From a virus, in IMG/VR virus record IMGVR_UViG_3300037485_001761, positions 1-63,612 of that record: DNA of 63,612 nucleotides. One strand, 5' to 3'. Below, in pieces: positions 35,131 through 42,422 of this stretch (position 1 is its first letter; every line of letters starts with the position of its first letter). Under the pieces are notes generated by a model. That model was given only the letters and a program-made list of their open reading frames with translations. It had not been told where the DNA came from and did not search any database. The position numbers and the translations under genes were made by a program.

Positions 35131-36057
35131 ATGCAACAAGTAAAAGAAAAAATACCGATCGAGAACCGACGGTTCTCCTATTCAGCCAGTACAACTTATC
35201 AAAGTTGCCACATGAAATACTGGCTCAAATATATAGAACAAGTGGACAAGGATCCCGATGTTGAAGATGACGGCGATGCTCTTCGCTTCGGGAAAGCGAT
35301 GCACAGTTTACTCGAACTGTACCGGCACGATTATCGGTGGATGGGGAAACCTGAATTTCGGTTAGCACATGACAAGATTATGGAAGAGAACACCATAACT
35401 GACCCAGCGGTTCAAACCCAAATCCTTTCCTGTGGTGTCACGGCTTCCGAATTACATATCCGCAGCAAACTTGAAGTCGTCGGTATCGAAGTCGAAATAG
35501 GCGACCGTGATATTATTGGTTACGTGGACTTGGTTGTCGGAGATGTTTATGGCTGGTGGTGGATTGTTGACCTTAAATCGTCGGGCCTTGTAGTTGAATC
35601 CCTCTTTGCCAGGTTGCATAAAGACCCGCAACTCTCTCTTTACGCCCACTACGCGCCGATGTTAGCGGAGAGACTAAAGCTCGACGTTAATAAATTTGCC
35701 GGAGTTCGTTACCGCGTCGTGCAGAAACCCAAGACAAAACCAAAGCAAGGCGAATCGGTGTCTGCTTATTGCACTCGAGCGGATATTCTCTGTCATGAAG
35801 TTGTGGTGGATAAAGCTCATCTTCCTACGGATGAACAGTTTACGAAGATGAAACGGCTCAAGCAAGGAGCGATGATTCTAACGCATGAAACGGCAGAAAA
35901 GAATGTGGGAAACTGTATTCAATATTTCCGCCCCTGTGAATTTTGGAGTCATTGCTATGGGGCCACATATACGGTATGCAAAGATATGTTGCCAAGGTTT
36001 ACGCAGAAAAACATTAGCGACCAAACATTAACCCCGGATGAAGATTTACTTTTGTAA
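35131..36057 (+). CDS. Cas4/RecB-like PD-(D/E)XK nuclease
   Basis: A 308-residue nuclease. Opening YSASTTYQSCHMKYWLKY is the characteristic RecB/Cas4 N-terminal helix with Cys26. His58 (GKAMHSLLE), Asp133 (GYVDLV), Asp147-x-Lys149 (VDLKSS) and Gln167-x3-Tyr171 (QLSLYAHY) complete the PD-(D/E)XK site. Cys262, Cys269, Cys275 and Cys283 near the C-terminus with Cys26 can hold a 4Fe-4S cluster, as in Cas4 and AddB. Phage members act as 5'-3' exonucleases in recombination. It is 16 bp after the SSB-like gene and ahead of the SNF2 helicase. Confidence 0.9.
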   Translation: MQQVKEKIPIENRRFSYSASTTYQSCHMKYWLKYIEQVDKDPDVEDDGDALRFGKAMHSLLELYRHDYRWMGKPEFRLAHDKIMEENTITDPAVQTQILSCGVTASELHIRSKLEVVGIEVEIGDRDIIGYVDLVVGDVYGWWWIVDLKSSGLVVESLFARLHKDPQLSLYAHYAPMLAERLKLDVNKFAGVRYRVVQKPKTKPKQGESVSAYCTRADILCHEVVVDKAHLPTDEQFTKMKRLKQGAMILTHETAEKNVGNCIQYFRPCEFWSHCYGATYTVCKDMLPRFTQKNISDQTLTPDEDLLL

Positions 36058-36083
36058 AACCTACAGAATAAGGAATAAACACA

Positions 36084-36824
36084 ATGTACAGTCAGATTAC
36101 TTTACAACATATTGGAATTGACACCTATCTTATGGCAATTCGCTTGCAACTTCGTATTGATCACGCTGGGCGTAGCGAAGAGTATATGCGGTTTCTTGGC
36201 TTCACGAATACCGAGAAACCTACAGCACTTCAACTCTCTGAATGGGTGGAAGCGCAAAAAGCTCACTGCTACAAACAATTTGAAGCGACCTACATTAACG
36301 CAACTCCGGTAGCGGGTGTCGTAGCTCCTGTAGTGCCTATCACTCCTTCAGTAGTTCCTCCCGTTGTGGAGGCTCCTGTGGTTATTGTGCCTGCTATCAC
36401 TGCTCCCGTTGCCGCTCCCGTCGAAGCCCCGAAACCAAAGGGCCGAGCCAAGAAAGCGACGGAAACTGTGGAGACGACAGCAACTCCCGTTGTTGATGAG
36501 CCGGTACATCCTGTAGTCACAGAAACTCTTCTCGTGAATGACGATCCTTTAATGCCGGTGGCTGAAGAGAAGCATGACGACATTATGTTCAACCGAACTG
36601 ACCGAGTTCACATCACTCCGATCATGGATAAACTGGCATCTTTCGATAAGAACTGGAAAACCAACACCGCCTTAATCACCAAGTTAAAAGCGGTTCTTGA
36701 CCTCGCGAACGAGAAATGGATTTTCATCCGAGATGGCAAGCTCAACAAAGCACTTCCGACCTCGGTTATCTGGGCCGCGCAGAACGATGTTGCTCTTCCC
36801 GAACCTCATTATATCTCGGAGTAG
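36084..36824 (+). CDS. Two-domain protein with Val/Pro/Ala linker, unknown
   Basis: A 246-residue protein, ATG preceded by AAGGAATAAAC. Residues 1-75 form a helical domain (RSEEYMRFLGF; LQLSEWVEAQKAHCYKQF). Residues 76-170 are a low-complexity linker of Val, Pro, Ala and Thr. Residues 180-246 form a second small domain with Trp (NEKWIFIRDGKLNKALPTSVIW). The C-terminal domain may contact nucleic acid, but no family is recognised. It is 3 bases upstream of the SNF2-type helicase and probably works with it or the nuclease. Confidence 0.65.
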   Translation: MYSQITLQHIGIDTYLMAIRLQLRIDHAGRSEEYMRFLGFTNTEKPTALQLSEWVEAQKAHCYKQFEATYINATPVAGVVAPVVPITPSVVPPVVEAPVVIVPAITAPVAAPVEAPKPKGRAKKATETVETTATPVVDEPVHPVVTETLLVNDDPLMPVAEEKHDDIMFNRTDRVHITPIMDKLASFDKNWKTNTALITKLKAVLDLANEKWIFIRDGKLNKALPTSVIWAAQNDVALPEPHYISE

Positions 36825-36827
36825 TCA

Positions 36828-38084
36828 ATGTTACCCGAAGTAAAACTCTATAAGCATCAAGATAAGACTGTGGAGTTTTACAAAACGAAACCTGCAATCC
36901 TTAACAGCTCTGAGCCAGGCACCGGTAAAACTCTCACCGTAATTAAGCATTGTGAAGGAATGGGCAAAGTCCTTATTGTTTGTCCCAGCTTTCTCTGCCT
37001 TAACTGGAAGAGAGAATTTAAACTGTTTGCGGGAGAGGATGTGGCTATTTGGCCTCAAACGGCAAGGGTAACTCTGTTCAGTGTCGACTCTATTTGGAGA
37101 GACGCTAAACCATTTATGGGGCTAGATTTGCTTGTTATGGACGAAAGCACATACATCTCAACAGTTTCCGCCAGACGGACGAAGGCCTTCCACGAATACG
37201 TTAAGCTTCATCAGCCTAAACAACTTATCCTCATGAGTGGAACCCCGATTAAGAATCGCATCACTGAGCTTTACTCTACCATGCTTTTGTTAGACTATTA
37301 TTACAACGAGGGATTTCGCAGACACTTTTCCAATCAATATTCCTTTAATCATTACTTCTCCAACCCCGTCGTGAAGTACTTAGGCCGAAGACAAATAACC
37401 CAATTTGAAGGGCAAAAGAATGTCGATGACCTTAAGCGCCGATTGGCGGGGAAATGGATAAAGTTTACCTTACAGGAGCTAGAAGATTTACCTGATATTA
37501 TTTACGATGAAATTAGTGCTGAGGTTAAAGAGACAAAAGAACTCGCTGTAGTTGAACGTGAGCTGGAAGAAGGTTGGACATTAATGGAGCTTGGCGCTCC
37601 TCCCAGCGGGGGTCATATCTCTACGCTTAAGATGGAATCGGCGATAGCTAAAGTTCCCTTTGCTATCTCCCTTATGAAAGATTTACTTGACCAAGGCCAC
37701 GGCCCCCTCATTGTGTTCAGCGATCACCGAAAACCTGTTGAGATGATCTGCGAAGCGTTCGACAACTCTGAAATGATTCGCGGGGACACGCCGAACAACA
37801 TTCGCGAAACTATTGTGAGACAGTTTCAATCTGGAAAGATTGACGTTCTTGTCGGTACTATTAAAGCCATGGGAATTGGTTGGACATTAACGTCGTCGAA
37901 TACTGTGGTAATGTTAGACCGGTCGTGGGTAGTCTCCGAAAATGAGCAAGCGGTTGGTCGAATTTACCGCGCGAGTCAGAAGCGTCATTGCCGCATTATT
38001 GAAATAGTTCGACCAGGTGTCGACACCCGCATTAGCCGCACACTAAGAGCAAAAGAAAAAGTTATAAAGGCGGTTGGGCTATAA
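36828..38084 (+). CDS. SNF2/DEAD-like superfamily 2 helicase
   Basis: A 418-residue helicase. N-terminal lobe: Q-like LYKHQ, Walker A SEPGTGKT (Lys34), motif Ia VLIVCPSFLCLNWKREF typical for SNF2, Walker B DEST (Asp105-Glu106), motif III LMSGTP. C-terminal lobe: motif IV-like PLIVFSDHRKP, motif V VLVGTIKAMGIGWTL, and motif VI EQAVGRIYRASQ. Phage enzymes of this kind act in replication or recombination fork remodelling, often next to a RecB-like nuclease as here. It ends the rightward block; a terminator for the opposite strand follows at 38081-38111. Confidence 0.9.
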   Translation: MLPEVKLYKHQDKTVEFYKTKPAILNSSEPGTGKTLTVIKHCEGMGKVLIVCPSFLCLNWKREFKLFAGEDVAIWPQTARVTLFSVDSIWRDAKPFMGLDLLVMDESTYISTVSARRTKAFHEYVKLHQPKQLILMSGTPIKNRITELYSTMLLLDYYYNEGFRRHFSNQYSFNHYFSNPVVKYLGRRQITQFEGQKNVDDLKRRLAGKWIKFTLQELEDLPDIIYDEISAEVKETKELAVVERELEEGWTLMELGAPPSGGHISTLKMESAIAKVPFAISLMKDLLDQGHGPLIVFSDHRKPVEMICEAFDNSEMIRGDTPNNIRETIVRQFQSGKIDVLVGTIKAMGIGWTLTSSNTVVMLDRSWVVSENEQAVGRIYRASQKRHCRIIEIVRPGVDTRISRTLRAKEKVIKAVGL

Positions 38085-38111
38085 AAATAAAACCGGTTGT
38101 GAAACCGGTTT
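38081..38111 (-). terminator. Terminator at the end of the leftward early operon
   Basis: A 9-bp stem AAACCGGTT/AACCGGTTT with a 4-base loop (38090-38111). On the minus strand it is followed by TATTTTTAT. It lies between convergent operons and should stop leftward transcripts; on the plus strand the T-run is short (TTTCT), so effect there is weaker. Confidence 0.8.
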
Positions 38112-38163
38112 CTGGAGTCCTTAGTATTTATCTCTCACTGTGCTTTGCTTTGTTGGCACGGTA

Positions 38164-38358
38164 TCAGCTTTTTGAGCAGATGACAAGCGTAAACCGATCA
38201 TCCACTATTTGCCGGGAATAGCTATGGGTAAACCGATGAACGGTATGAGGGATAACTGTGCTCGTTAATTCCTCGATCAATCCTTCCGGCAAAACTGCCG
38301 GTTCGTCAATCAATAAATCGAATTCAGGGGTCGCCGGTTTCTTTTTAATCTTTGCCAT
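38164..38358 (-). CDS. Small protein, last gene of leftward operon
   Basis: A 64-residue protein with AGAGGTGAT before the ATG. N-terminus is Lys-rich (MAKIKKKPATPEFDLLIDEP), then acidic, then a mixed strand region (RQIVDDRFTLVICSKS). The ribosome binding site lies inside a duplicated copy of the end of the preceding gene. No family recognised. Confidence 0.6.
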   Translation of the reverse strand: MAKIKKKPATPEFDLLIDEPAVLPEGLIEELTSTVIPHTVHRFTHSYSRQIVDDRFTLVICSKS

Positions 38359-38360
38359 TA

Positions 38361-38434
38361 CATCACCTCTGGGCCGCTTATGCCCTGAAATTAAATTAAG
38401 ATTCTTACATGACTTCTGGGCCGCTTATGCCCTG
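38361..38434 (-). repeat. Duplicated 27-bp gene end
   Basis: 27-bp copies at 38361-38387 and 38408-38434 differ at two positions, both silent. Each encodes QGISGPEVM and a stop on the minus strand. The second is the true end of the gene at 38405-38809; the first is a fragment without a start and carries the ribosome binding site of the next gene. Confidence 0.9.
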
Positions 38435-38809
38435 TGCCTTTAGATTTTTATCGCGTTCTCGCAGGATCTCTCTTCGTAGTTTCGGGCTATCTTCAGCAAA
38501 CATTTTGTACGCATAATGTTTTTGCTGTTCAGGACTAAACGTTTGAATTCCTCGAGATTCCTGCAAGCCTAATTCAATAGCGCAGATAGGATCTTCTTGC
38601 GCGAGAAACCTGCGACGGAATCCTTTATCATCGACCAAGTCACTCTCTGACTTGAACTCCCTCATGGAGTTAAACGTGTTCCCTGCCCACAATTCAAACG
38701 TAATTTCGAATTCATGATGCCCGCAATCGCAGGCTTCATCGGGTTCTCCGAAAGAGTTATGAACTATCTTCCCGCAGGATTTACATTTATAATCATGAAT
38801 GAATGGCAT
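38405..38809 (-). CDS. Protein with N-terminal zinc ribbon, unknown
   Basis: A 134-residue protein. CKSCGK (residues 9-14) and CDCGH (27-31) form a zinc ribbon similar to those in FmdB/regulatory-type small phage proteins. The rest is charged and helical (QQKHYAYKMFAEDSPKLRRE). It is in the leftward chain of small early genes. The end is duplicated just downstream. Nucleic acid or protein binding is likely, but no function can be named. Confidence 0.7.
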   Translation of the reverse strand: MPFIHDYKCKSCGKIVHNSFGEPDEACDCGHHEFEITFELWAGNTFNSMREFKSESDLVDDKGFRRRFLAQEDPICAIELGLQESRGIQTFSPEQQKHYAYKMFAEDSPKLRREILRERDKNLKAQGISGPEVM

Positions 38810-38865
38810 TATTATTTCCCCATTCGTGGTTTAATTTTAATGTGAATGAATGGCATTATTGGCTC

Positions 38866-39108
38866 CTAGATTGTCTCTTTGTCTTTGTCTTCTTCATACC
38901 GTTTGGCGAGTATATCATAATTTGCCTTAGATGGAATCTTTCCATCGGCCCACCAGTGATACAACACACGGGGGTTAATTGAGAAGTAGATCGAGGCCCT
39001 CGGCGTCGTCAGCTTCATCGTGTCCCGATAGAAGCGGATTATCGTCCTGGCATTTGCGTGCTGATTCTCCGGCAGATGGGCTTTGTTCAATGTCTTTATC
39101 GGTTGCAT
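38866..39108 (-). CDS. Small helix-turn-helix DNA-binding protein
   Basis: An 80-residue protein. Residues 22-75 look like a Cro/YdaS-type helix-turn-helix (TIIRFYRDTMKL; VLYHWWADGKIPSKANYDIL). GGAG lies 9 bases before the ATG. The first 134 bases overlap the end of the upstream gene in another frame, an unusually long overlap. The ribosome binding site and start sit in a short repeat (GGAGACTTTTTAGATGCAACC) that also occurs 60 bases upstream. A regulator of early gene expression is a reasonable inference. Confidence 0.65.
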   Translation of the reverse strand: MQPIKTLNKAHLPENQHANARTIIRFYRDTMKLTTPRASIYFSINPRVLYHWWADGKIPSKANYDILAKRYEEDKDKETI

Positions 39109-39739
39109 CTAAAAAGTCTCCCTCTGCATTGACAGTGTCTTTATCGGTCGCATCTTCGGTTGCATCTAAAAAGTCTCCCTCAGTGTTGTAAAATCCTTTT
39201 AAGGAAAAATTGTATTTCGTTCCGCTCTTTTCGTGAGACTCCTTCCAAAATTCTTGGGAGGATTCGATTTGATTCTTCAATGCTTCCGTTAAAATCCGAA
39301 TGGCTTCTTCCCCATTCTCGGGTAACGTAGCCAGTCCCGGTGGGGTTCTGTCGACGTAATAAAGCAGGTTGTACAGTTTCCCATAAAGAAGAATATCGGA
39401 GAACAGTTTCTTGTTCATCTGAATTCCTCCTTGTTTCCTGCGTAAAACTTGATGGACAAACGTAGAAACCAGGTTGCCAATTGTCGGCACCTTCGGGGCA
39501 ATTGTGGGCCTAGTATTCTTGTCCCCGTTCCACTTCAACGTTACGGGAAACCGGGAAGTGTAGAGTACTTCGGAAGGTTTTCGCGTCCTGGTCGATAATA
39601 CTTTGTAAAGTATCGCGCCGCCAACGTCTTCCGTAATGACTTTGATATTACAATACGCCTGTTTATTTTTGGGTTTGTAGTTGACTTCTGTAATTTCTTT
39701 TGCTGGAGCAACGTAAGCTGGTTTCTTCTTCGGCGGCAT
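38975..39739 (-). CDS. Early protein with duplicated acidic motif, unknown
   Basis: A 254-residue protein. N-terminus is Lys-rich (MPPKKKPAYVAPAKEITEV), then a mixed domain to about residue 175. An acidic tail follows with a repeated GDFLDAT(E)DATDKD unit. The tail overlaps the helix-turn-helix gene in a different frame for 134 bases. Residues 40-110 alternate strands with basic residues. No family recognised. The ATG is preceded by GGATATAGAC with only a weak Shine-Dalgarno. Confidence 0.65.
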   Translation of the reverse strand: MPPKKKPAYVAPAKEITEVNYKPKNKQAYCNIKVITEDVGGAILYKVLSTRTRKPSEVLYTSRFPVTLKWNGDKNTRPTIAPKVPTIGNLVSTFVHQVLRRKQGGIQMNKKLFSDILLYGKLYNLLYYVDRTPPGLATLPENGEEAIRILTEALKNQIESSQEFWKESHEKSGTKYNFSLKGFYNTEGDFLDATEDATDKDTVNAEGDFLDATDKDIEQSPSAGESARKCQDDNPLLSGHDEADDAEGLDLLLN

Positions 39740-39741
39740 GT

Positions 39742-40017
39742 CTATATCCTTTCCAAGTCTTTTGATTTGATGATGGAGTAGGATCTATCACTCCCCACGA
39801 ACATTAAATCCCCGGCTTCCGCATCGACGGTACACGTGTCATTGCCGAATTTATGAGGAAGTTTTATGGTCTTCATCTCGTCTCTCTGTATAGTGAATAC
39901 ACTTTCTTTTCTTCTTACACGATAACTAAGCCAACGTCCATCTATCTTTTTCTTGTACAGCATAAAGAATTTGCCATACCGCGTGGCCTCTTCTAATAAT
40001 GCTCGAGTCCATTCCAT
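39742..40017 (-). CDS. Small unknown early protein
   Basis: I take the ATG at 40017 (AGGAG 9 bases upstream) rather than the TTG at 40026, which would lie directly against that site. The 91-residue product (MEWTRALLEEATRYGKFFML...) is basic in the middle (KKKIDGRWLSYRVRRKES) and ends in short strands (DLMFVGSDRSYSIIKS). It is 3 bases from the next gene. No family recognised. Confidence 0.6.
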   Translation of the reverse strand: MEWTRALLEEATRYGKFFMLYKKKIDGRWLSYRVRRKESVFTIQRDEMKTIKLPHKFGNDTCTVDAEAGDLMFVGSDRSYSIIKSKDLERI

Positions 40018-40067
40018 CGTACCCAACTCCTTTTGTGTCCGGTTATTCTGCGTCCTTCGGACTCAAA

Positions 40068-40238
40068 TTATGAATCGGTTTCTTTTTTAATGGCCTTCAG
40101 GGCTACTGCTCCGAGATAATGTGTCAACGGGTTTGTCTCTTTATTTACATGATCCAACGGAGGATCAAAGTCAATTCTTAAATCTATTTCGTGACTGCCA
40201 TCTTCTTGTGCTATAGTAATAATTGTTTTACTTGCCAT
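40068..40238 (-). CDS. 56-aa acidic early protein
   Basis: Product begins MASKTIITIAQEDGSHEIDL, followed by a helix ending in KAIKKETDS. It lies between two other small leftward genes, 6 bases after the one upstream. GAAAGG upstream is a weak ribosome binding site. The strand-turn-strand start suggests a small folded domain; no family recognised. Confidence 0.6.
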   Translation of the reverse strand: MASKTIITIAQEDGSHEIDLRIDFDPPLDHVNKETNPLTHYLGAVALKAIKKETDS

Positions 40239-40243
40239 TGCAT

Positions 40244-40411
40244 TTAGCCTTTCAATAATTTAGTTTTAAACCCTAGTTTCTTACACCACCAAAGAAAATT
40301 CTCAACATCAGGCTCATAAATATCGTAGACCATTATTTTATGTGAAATCCCTACTACTTTTACTTTCACTGTGCGCTTTTTGCCTACAAGAATTGTGTTG
40401 CACTTACCCAT
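40244..40411 (-). CDS. 55-aa basic early protein
   Basis: Product begins MGKCNTILVGKKRTVKVKVV and ends in a Trp-rich helix (FLWWCKKLGFKTKLLKG). Its start overlaps the stop of the gene at 40404-40616 (ATGGGTAA), which indicates coupling. No family recognised. Confidence 0.6.
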   Translation of the reverse strand: MGKCNTILVGKKRTVKVKVVGISHKIMVYDIYEPDVENFLWWCKKLGFKTKLLKG

Positions 40412-40616
40412 TTGATGGGCCTACTTCATTAGAACAAAACGTATCTAAATGATTTGATACGAAATCTTCGTTTAGTCCAACGTTACCTTGTATCAAATTA
40501 TATTGGATTACCTCCAGCATTTTCCTAACATCGTCAGATTGAATCCAGCTACCGTCGCCATCTTCAGCGCAAAGCACGCGGCTGCCGTCGTGCGTGTACA
40601 TGCTAAATCGTTTCAT
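40404..40616 (-). CDS. 70-aa early protein, unknown
   Basis: AGGAAGGAG precedes the ATG. The product (MKRFSMYTHDGSRVLCAEDG...) has a short beta hairpin then a helix (DDVRKMLEVIQYNL). Similar D-G-S-x-V patterns are seen in many small phage accessory proteins of unknown role. The start overlaps the stop of the membrane protein upstream (ATGA). Confidence 0.6.
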   Translation of the reverse strand: MKRFSMYTHDGSRVLCAEDGDGSWIQSDDVRKMLEVIQYNLIQGNVGLNEDFVSNHLDTFCSNEVGPSNG

Positions 40617-40783
40617 CGATACTCCTTCCTGTTAAGCCATACATATATAAATGCGATAACAGTAATGGGCCACAACAGTATAATACCGTTTAAATACCAC
40701 TGTTCCGTTGCGCTGGTGAAATCTTTGAATAGCCCACGCACACACCACCCAATGGCTAACCAAATAACTATCCCTATAATCAT
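40613..40783 (-). CDS. Small two-span membrane protein, 56 aa
   Basis: The first span is residues 1-18 (MIIGIVIWLAIGWCVRGLF) and the second about 32-50 (GIILLWPITVIAFIYVWL). The two flank a polar loop with the tail NRKEYR. Both ends overlap neighbours by ATGA, so it is coupled to both. Its shape would fit a holin, but its place in an early operon suggests a host membrane effector instead; undecided. Confidence 0.65.
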   Translation of the reverse strand: MIIGIVIWLAIGWCVRGLFKDFTSATEQWYLNGIILLWPITVIAFIYVWLNRKEYR

Positions 40784-41211
40784 TTCTCCACCACTTTAAC
40801 ATTCTGTTTAAGCAAATTAACGGTATTTTTAAACGCCATTTGCAGCAATTCATTCGATATTTGCAGGTCATCTACCTGAGCGAGCCATACCAGCCATAAC
40901 GCAATCGGAAATATATTCAAGCACCTCAATTTTTCATGTAGATGATGCCTGCTAATCTTTTTATGATTGTCCCACCAAGTGTGTTCAGCAAATCCCGTTG
41001 TAAAATCCTTGTGAAACTGTATAATCTCAGTGAATTTATCGGTGTCGTGCTCGTAAAACCTCCTCGTTATATCTTCTCGGAAAAAAAATCCCGCAGTGAC
41101 GACATCAACGATGTGACTACTACTAGATGCCAACAAAGTTTGCTCGCTCACAGTCTTATAATCACATGTTCTTGTGTCTGCTGTTTCGGATTTCTTAATA
41201 TAAATAGTCAT
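40780..41211 (-). CDS. 143-aa early protein, unknown
   Basis: Start overlaps the previous stop (ATGA-type coupling with the gene at 41208). The product is mixed helix, with several His and Trp in the middle (FAEHTWWDNHKKISRHHLHE). No metal-binding motif can be set out with confidence. The last third is helical (NELLQMAFKNTVNLLKQNVK). No family recognised. Confidence 0.6.
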   Translation of the reverse strand: MTIYIKKSETADTRTCDYKTVSEQTLLASSSSHIVDVVTAGFFFREDITRRFYEHDTDKFTEIIQFHKDFTTGFAEHTWWDNHKKISRHHLHEKLRCLNIFPIALWLVWLAQVDDLQISNELLQMAFKNTVNLLKQNVKVVEK

Positions 41212-41603
41212 TTCTTTTCACCTTTCTTATATTTTATCTTAATCATTTTCTTATCTCTGTTACCGCAGCTTGGGCACGGCGTCAGATAGTTTCCTTTAAA
41301 CTCCCACGTACACTCCTTACATTTCCTAGGTAGCGTCCGTGTGATGTTCAAAGTATGCGCCGACATCTTCTTGGTAATATCCCTTGTAGTCCGCAACCCC
41401 AATCTTTTTATCTTCTCGACCACGGTTGTGCGGTTTAAGCTTAACAAATTAGCCGCGGCATTCGTGGTCAAGGTCGAGTCTAATGCGGTAGCCACTAGCT
41501 TCCGTTGATAAGCTTCCGTCAACTCACCAAACCTTTTCACGCCGATTAACTCAATGAGTTTATCTTCTGTCTCGGTCAATGTGGCGGTGTATTGGTTAGT
41601 CAC
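41208..41603 (-). CDS. Fis-type helix-turn-helix plus zinc-ribbon regulator
   Basis: A 131-residue protein. Residues 45-75 (AANLLSLNRTTVVEKIKRLGL) closely follow the Fis/NtrC C-terminal helix-turn-helix pattern, with the two arginine/lysine-bearing recognition residues. A zinc ribbon follows (CKECTWEF...CPSCGN) and then a Lys-rich tail. It should bind DNA and is the best candidate for an early transcription regulator of the leftward operon. Its ends overlap both neighbours by 4 bases. Confidence 0.75.
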   Translation of the reverse strand: MTNQYTATLTETEDKLIELIGVKRFGELTEAYQRKLVATALDSTLTTNAAANLLSLNRTTVVEKIKRLGLRTTRDITKKMSAHTLNITRTLPRKCKECTWEFKGNYLTPCPSCGNRDKKMIKIKYKKGEKK

Positions 41604-41815
41604 ACTAGCTCCTGAATACCGTAATCTTTTAACAGTTCATCTATCTTGTCTTGCACATCTTGAACCGTAATCATCACTGATTGTTTCTTCTCTTTATCTA
41701 GCCACTCTCGCAAATCGGAGATAGTGTTGAAAGCGTCATAGGCTAACTGGGTTCTGTTCAATTCTTTTACGTCTTGTGGCATTGAGAAGGTTTTATTAAA
41801 TTCTACTATAGTCAT
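41600..41815 (-). CDS. 71-aa early protein, unknown
   Basis: A mostly helical, acidic protein (ISDLREWLDKEKKQSVMI; QDKIDELLKDYGIQELV). Coupled by 4-base overlaps to the helix-turn-helix gene and to the gene at 41812. No family recognised. Confidence 0.6.
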   Translation of the reverse strand: MTIVEFNKTFSMPQDVKELNRTQLAYDAFNTISDLREWLDKEKKQSVMITVQDVQDKIDELLKDYGIQELV

Positions 41816-42087
41816 TTCGTTAGCTCCTTTTTTGCTTTCTTCTTTGCATTAGTAACAGCGAGCTTTTCCCGTCGCATTTGCTTTGTCTTGCATCCACAAC
41901 TCTTCGTCATATCCCGGATAAGAGAGTTAATTCTAACAAGCATAGGCGCACTCCCGCAGACGCATTGGCAAAGGTGATAGGAATATCTTTGTCCTTTCAC
42001 CCCGTGAACAACTCGTTCACTTATCACGGTTAAATATCCAATTTTTTTGTTAATTTGTATTGTTTTTCCTCGTAGTATTTGTTTCAC
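41812..42087 (-). CDS. Zinc-ribbon protein of phage AP2/HNH-associated type
   Basis: A 91-residue protein with the pattern G-Y-L-T-V-I-S-E-R, then YHLCQCVCG, then VRINSLIRDMTKSCGC and a basic tail. This is the N-terminal zinc-ribbon module found in phage AP2-type or HNH homing endonucleases, here without the nuclease domain. It may be a stand-alone DNA-binding protein or what remains of an endonuclease. Overlaps neighbours by 4 bases on each side. Confidence 0.7.
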   Translation of the reverse strand: MKQILRGKTIQINKKIGYLTVISERVVHGVKGQRYSYHLCQCVCGSAPMLVRINSLIRDMTKSCGCKTKQMRREKLAVTNAKKKAKKELTK

Positions 42088-42305
42088 GATATGAATTCTC
42101 CCGGAGTTACGTCAAACTTATTCAATAGCTGTTTGAATTTCTCGTGAATCTTTTCAGCGTCATCGGGGGTGTCTTGTTCTAAATTCTTCCAGAGATACCG
42201 GGACATAGATTCAATAATCAATCCATAATCAAGCGCTTTGAGACAGCGATTTAATTCTTCATCCTCTGACAGATCCGAGGTGTCAAATATCATGGTTACT
42301 TTCAT
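42084..42305 (-). CDS. 73-aa acidic early protein, first gene of operon
   Basis: Product MKVTMIFDTSDLSEDEELNR... is acidic and helical after an initial strand. It is the first gene after the leftward promoter at 42358-42387. GAAAGG lies upstream of the ATG. Its acidic nature and leading place are reminiscent of anti-host peptides, but nothing specific is seen. Confidence 0.6.
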   Translation of the reverse strand: MKVTMIFDTSDLSEDEELNRCLKALDYGLIIESMSRYLWKNLEQDTPDDAEKIHEKFKQLLNKFDVTPGEFIS

Positions 42306-42336
42306 TCGTCTTTTTCCTTTCAGTGGGTTGCTTGTG

Positions 42337-42387
42337 TTGCATACAACGGTGTTATCTTGTATAAGTTAAACAGGTATCGATTGTCAA
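42337..42387. promoter_or_regulatory. Symmetric divergent promoter with shared -10
   Basis: Rightward: TTGCAT (42337-42342), 17 bp, TATAAG (42360-42365). Leftward: perfect TTGACA (42387-42382), 18 bp, TATACA (42363-42358). The two -10 boxes overlap on opposite strands, so only one polymerase can open this site at a time. Rightward it serves the gene at 42423, leftward the gene at 42305 and the chain below it. Confidence 0.75.
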
Positions 42388-42422
42388 GAGATATTCTCGG
42401 AAAAACAAAGAGGGATTTTGTA

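Noticed and set aside
35131-36057. CRISPR-associated Cas4
   Set aside because: No cas1, cas2 or array nearby; the gene lies between SSB-like and helicase genes, as in many phages.
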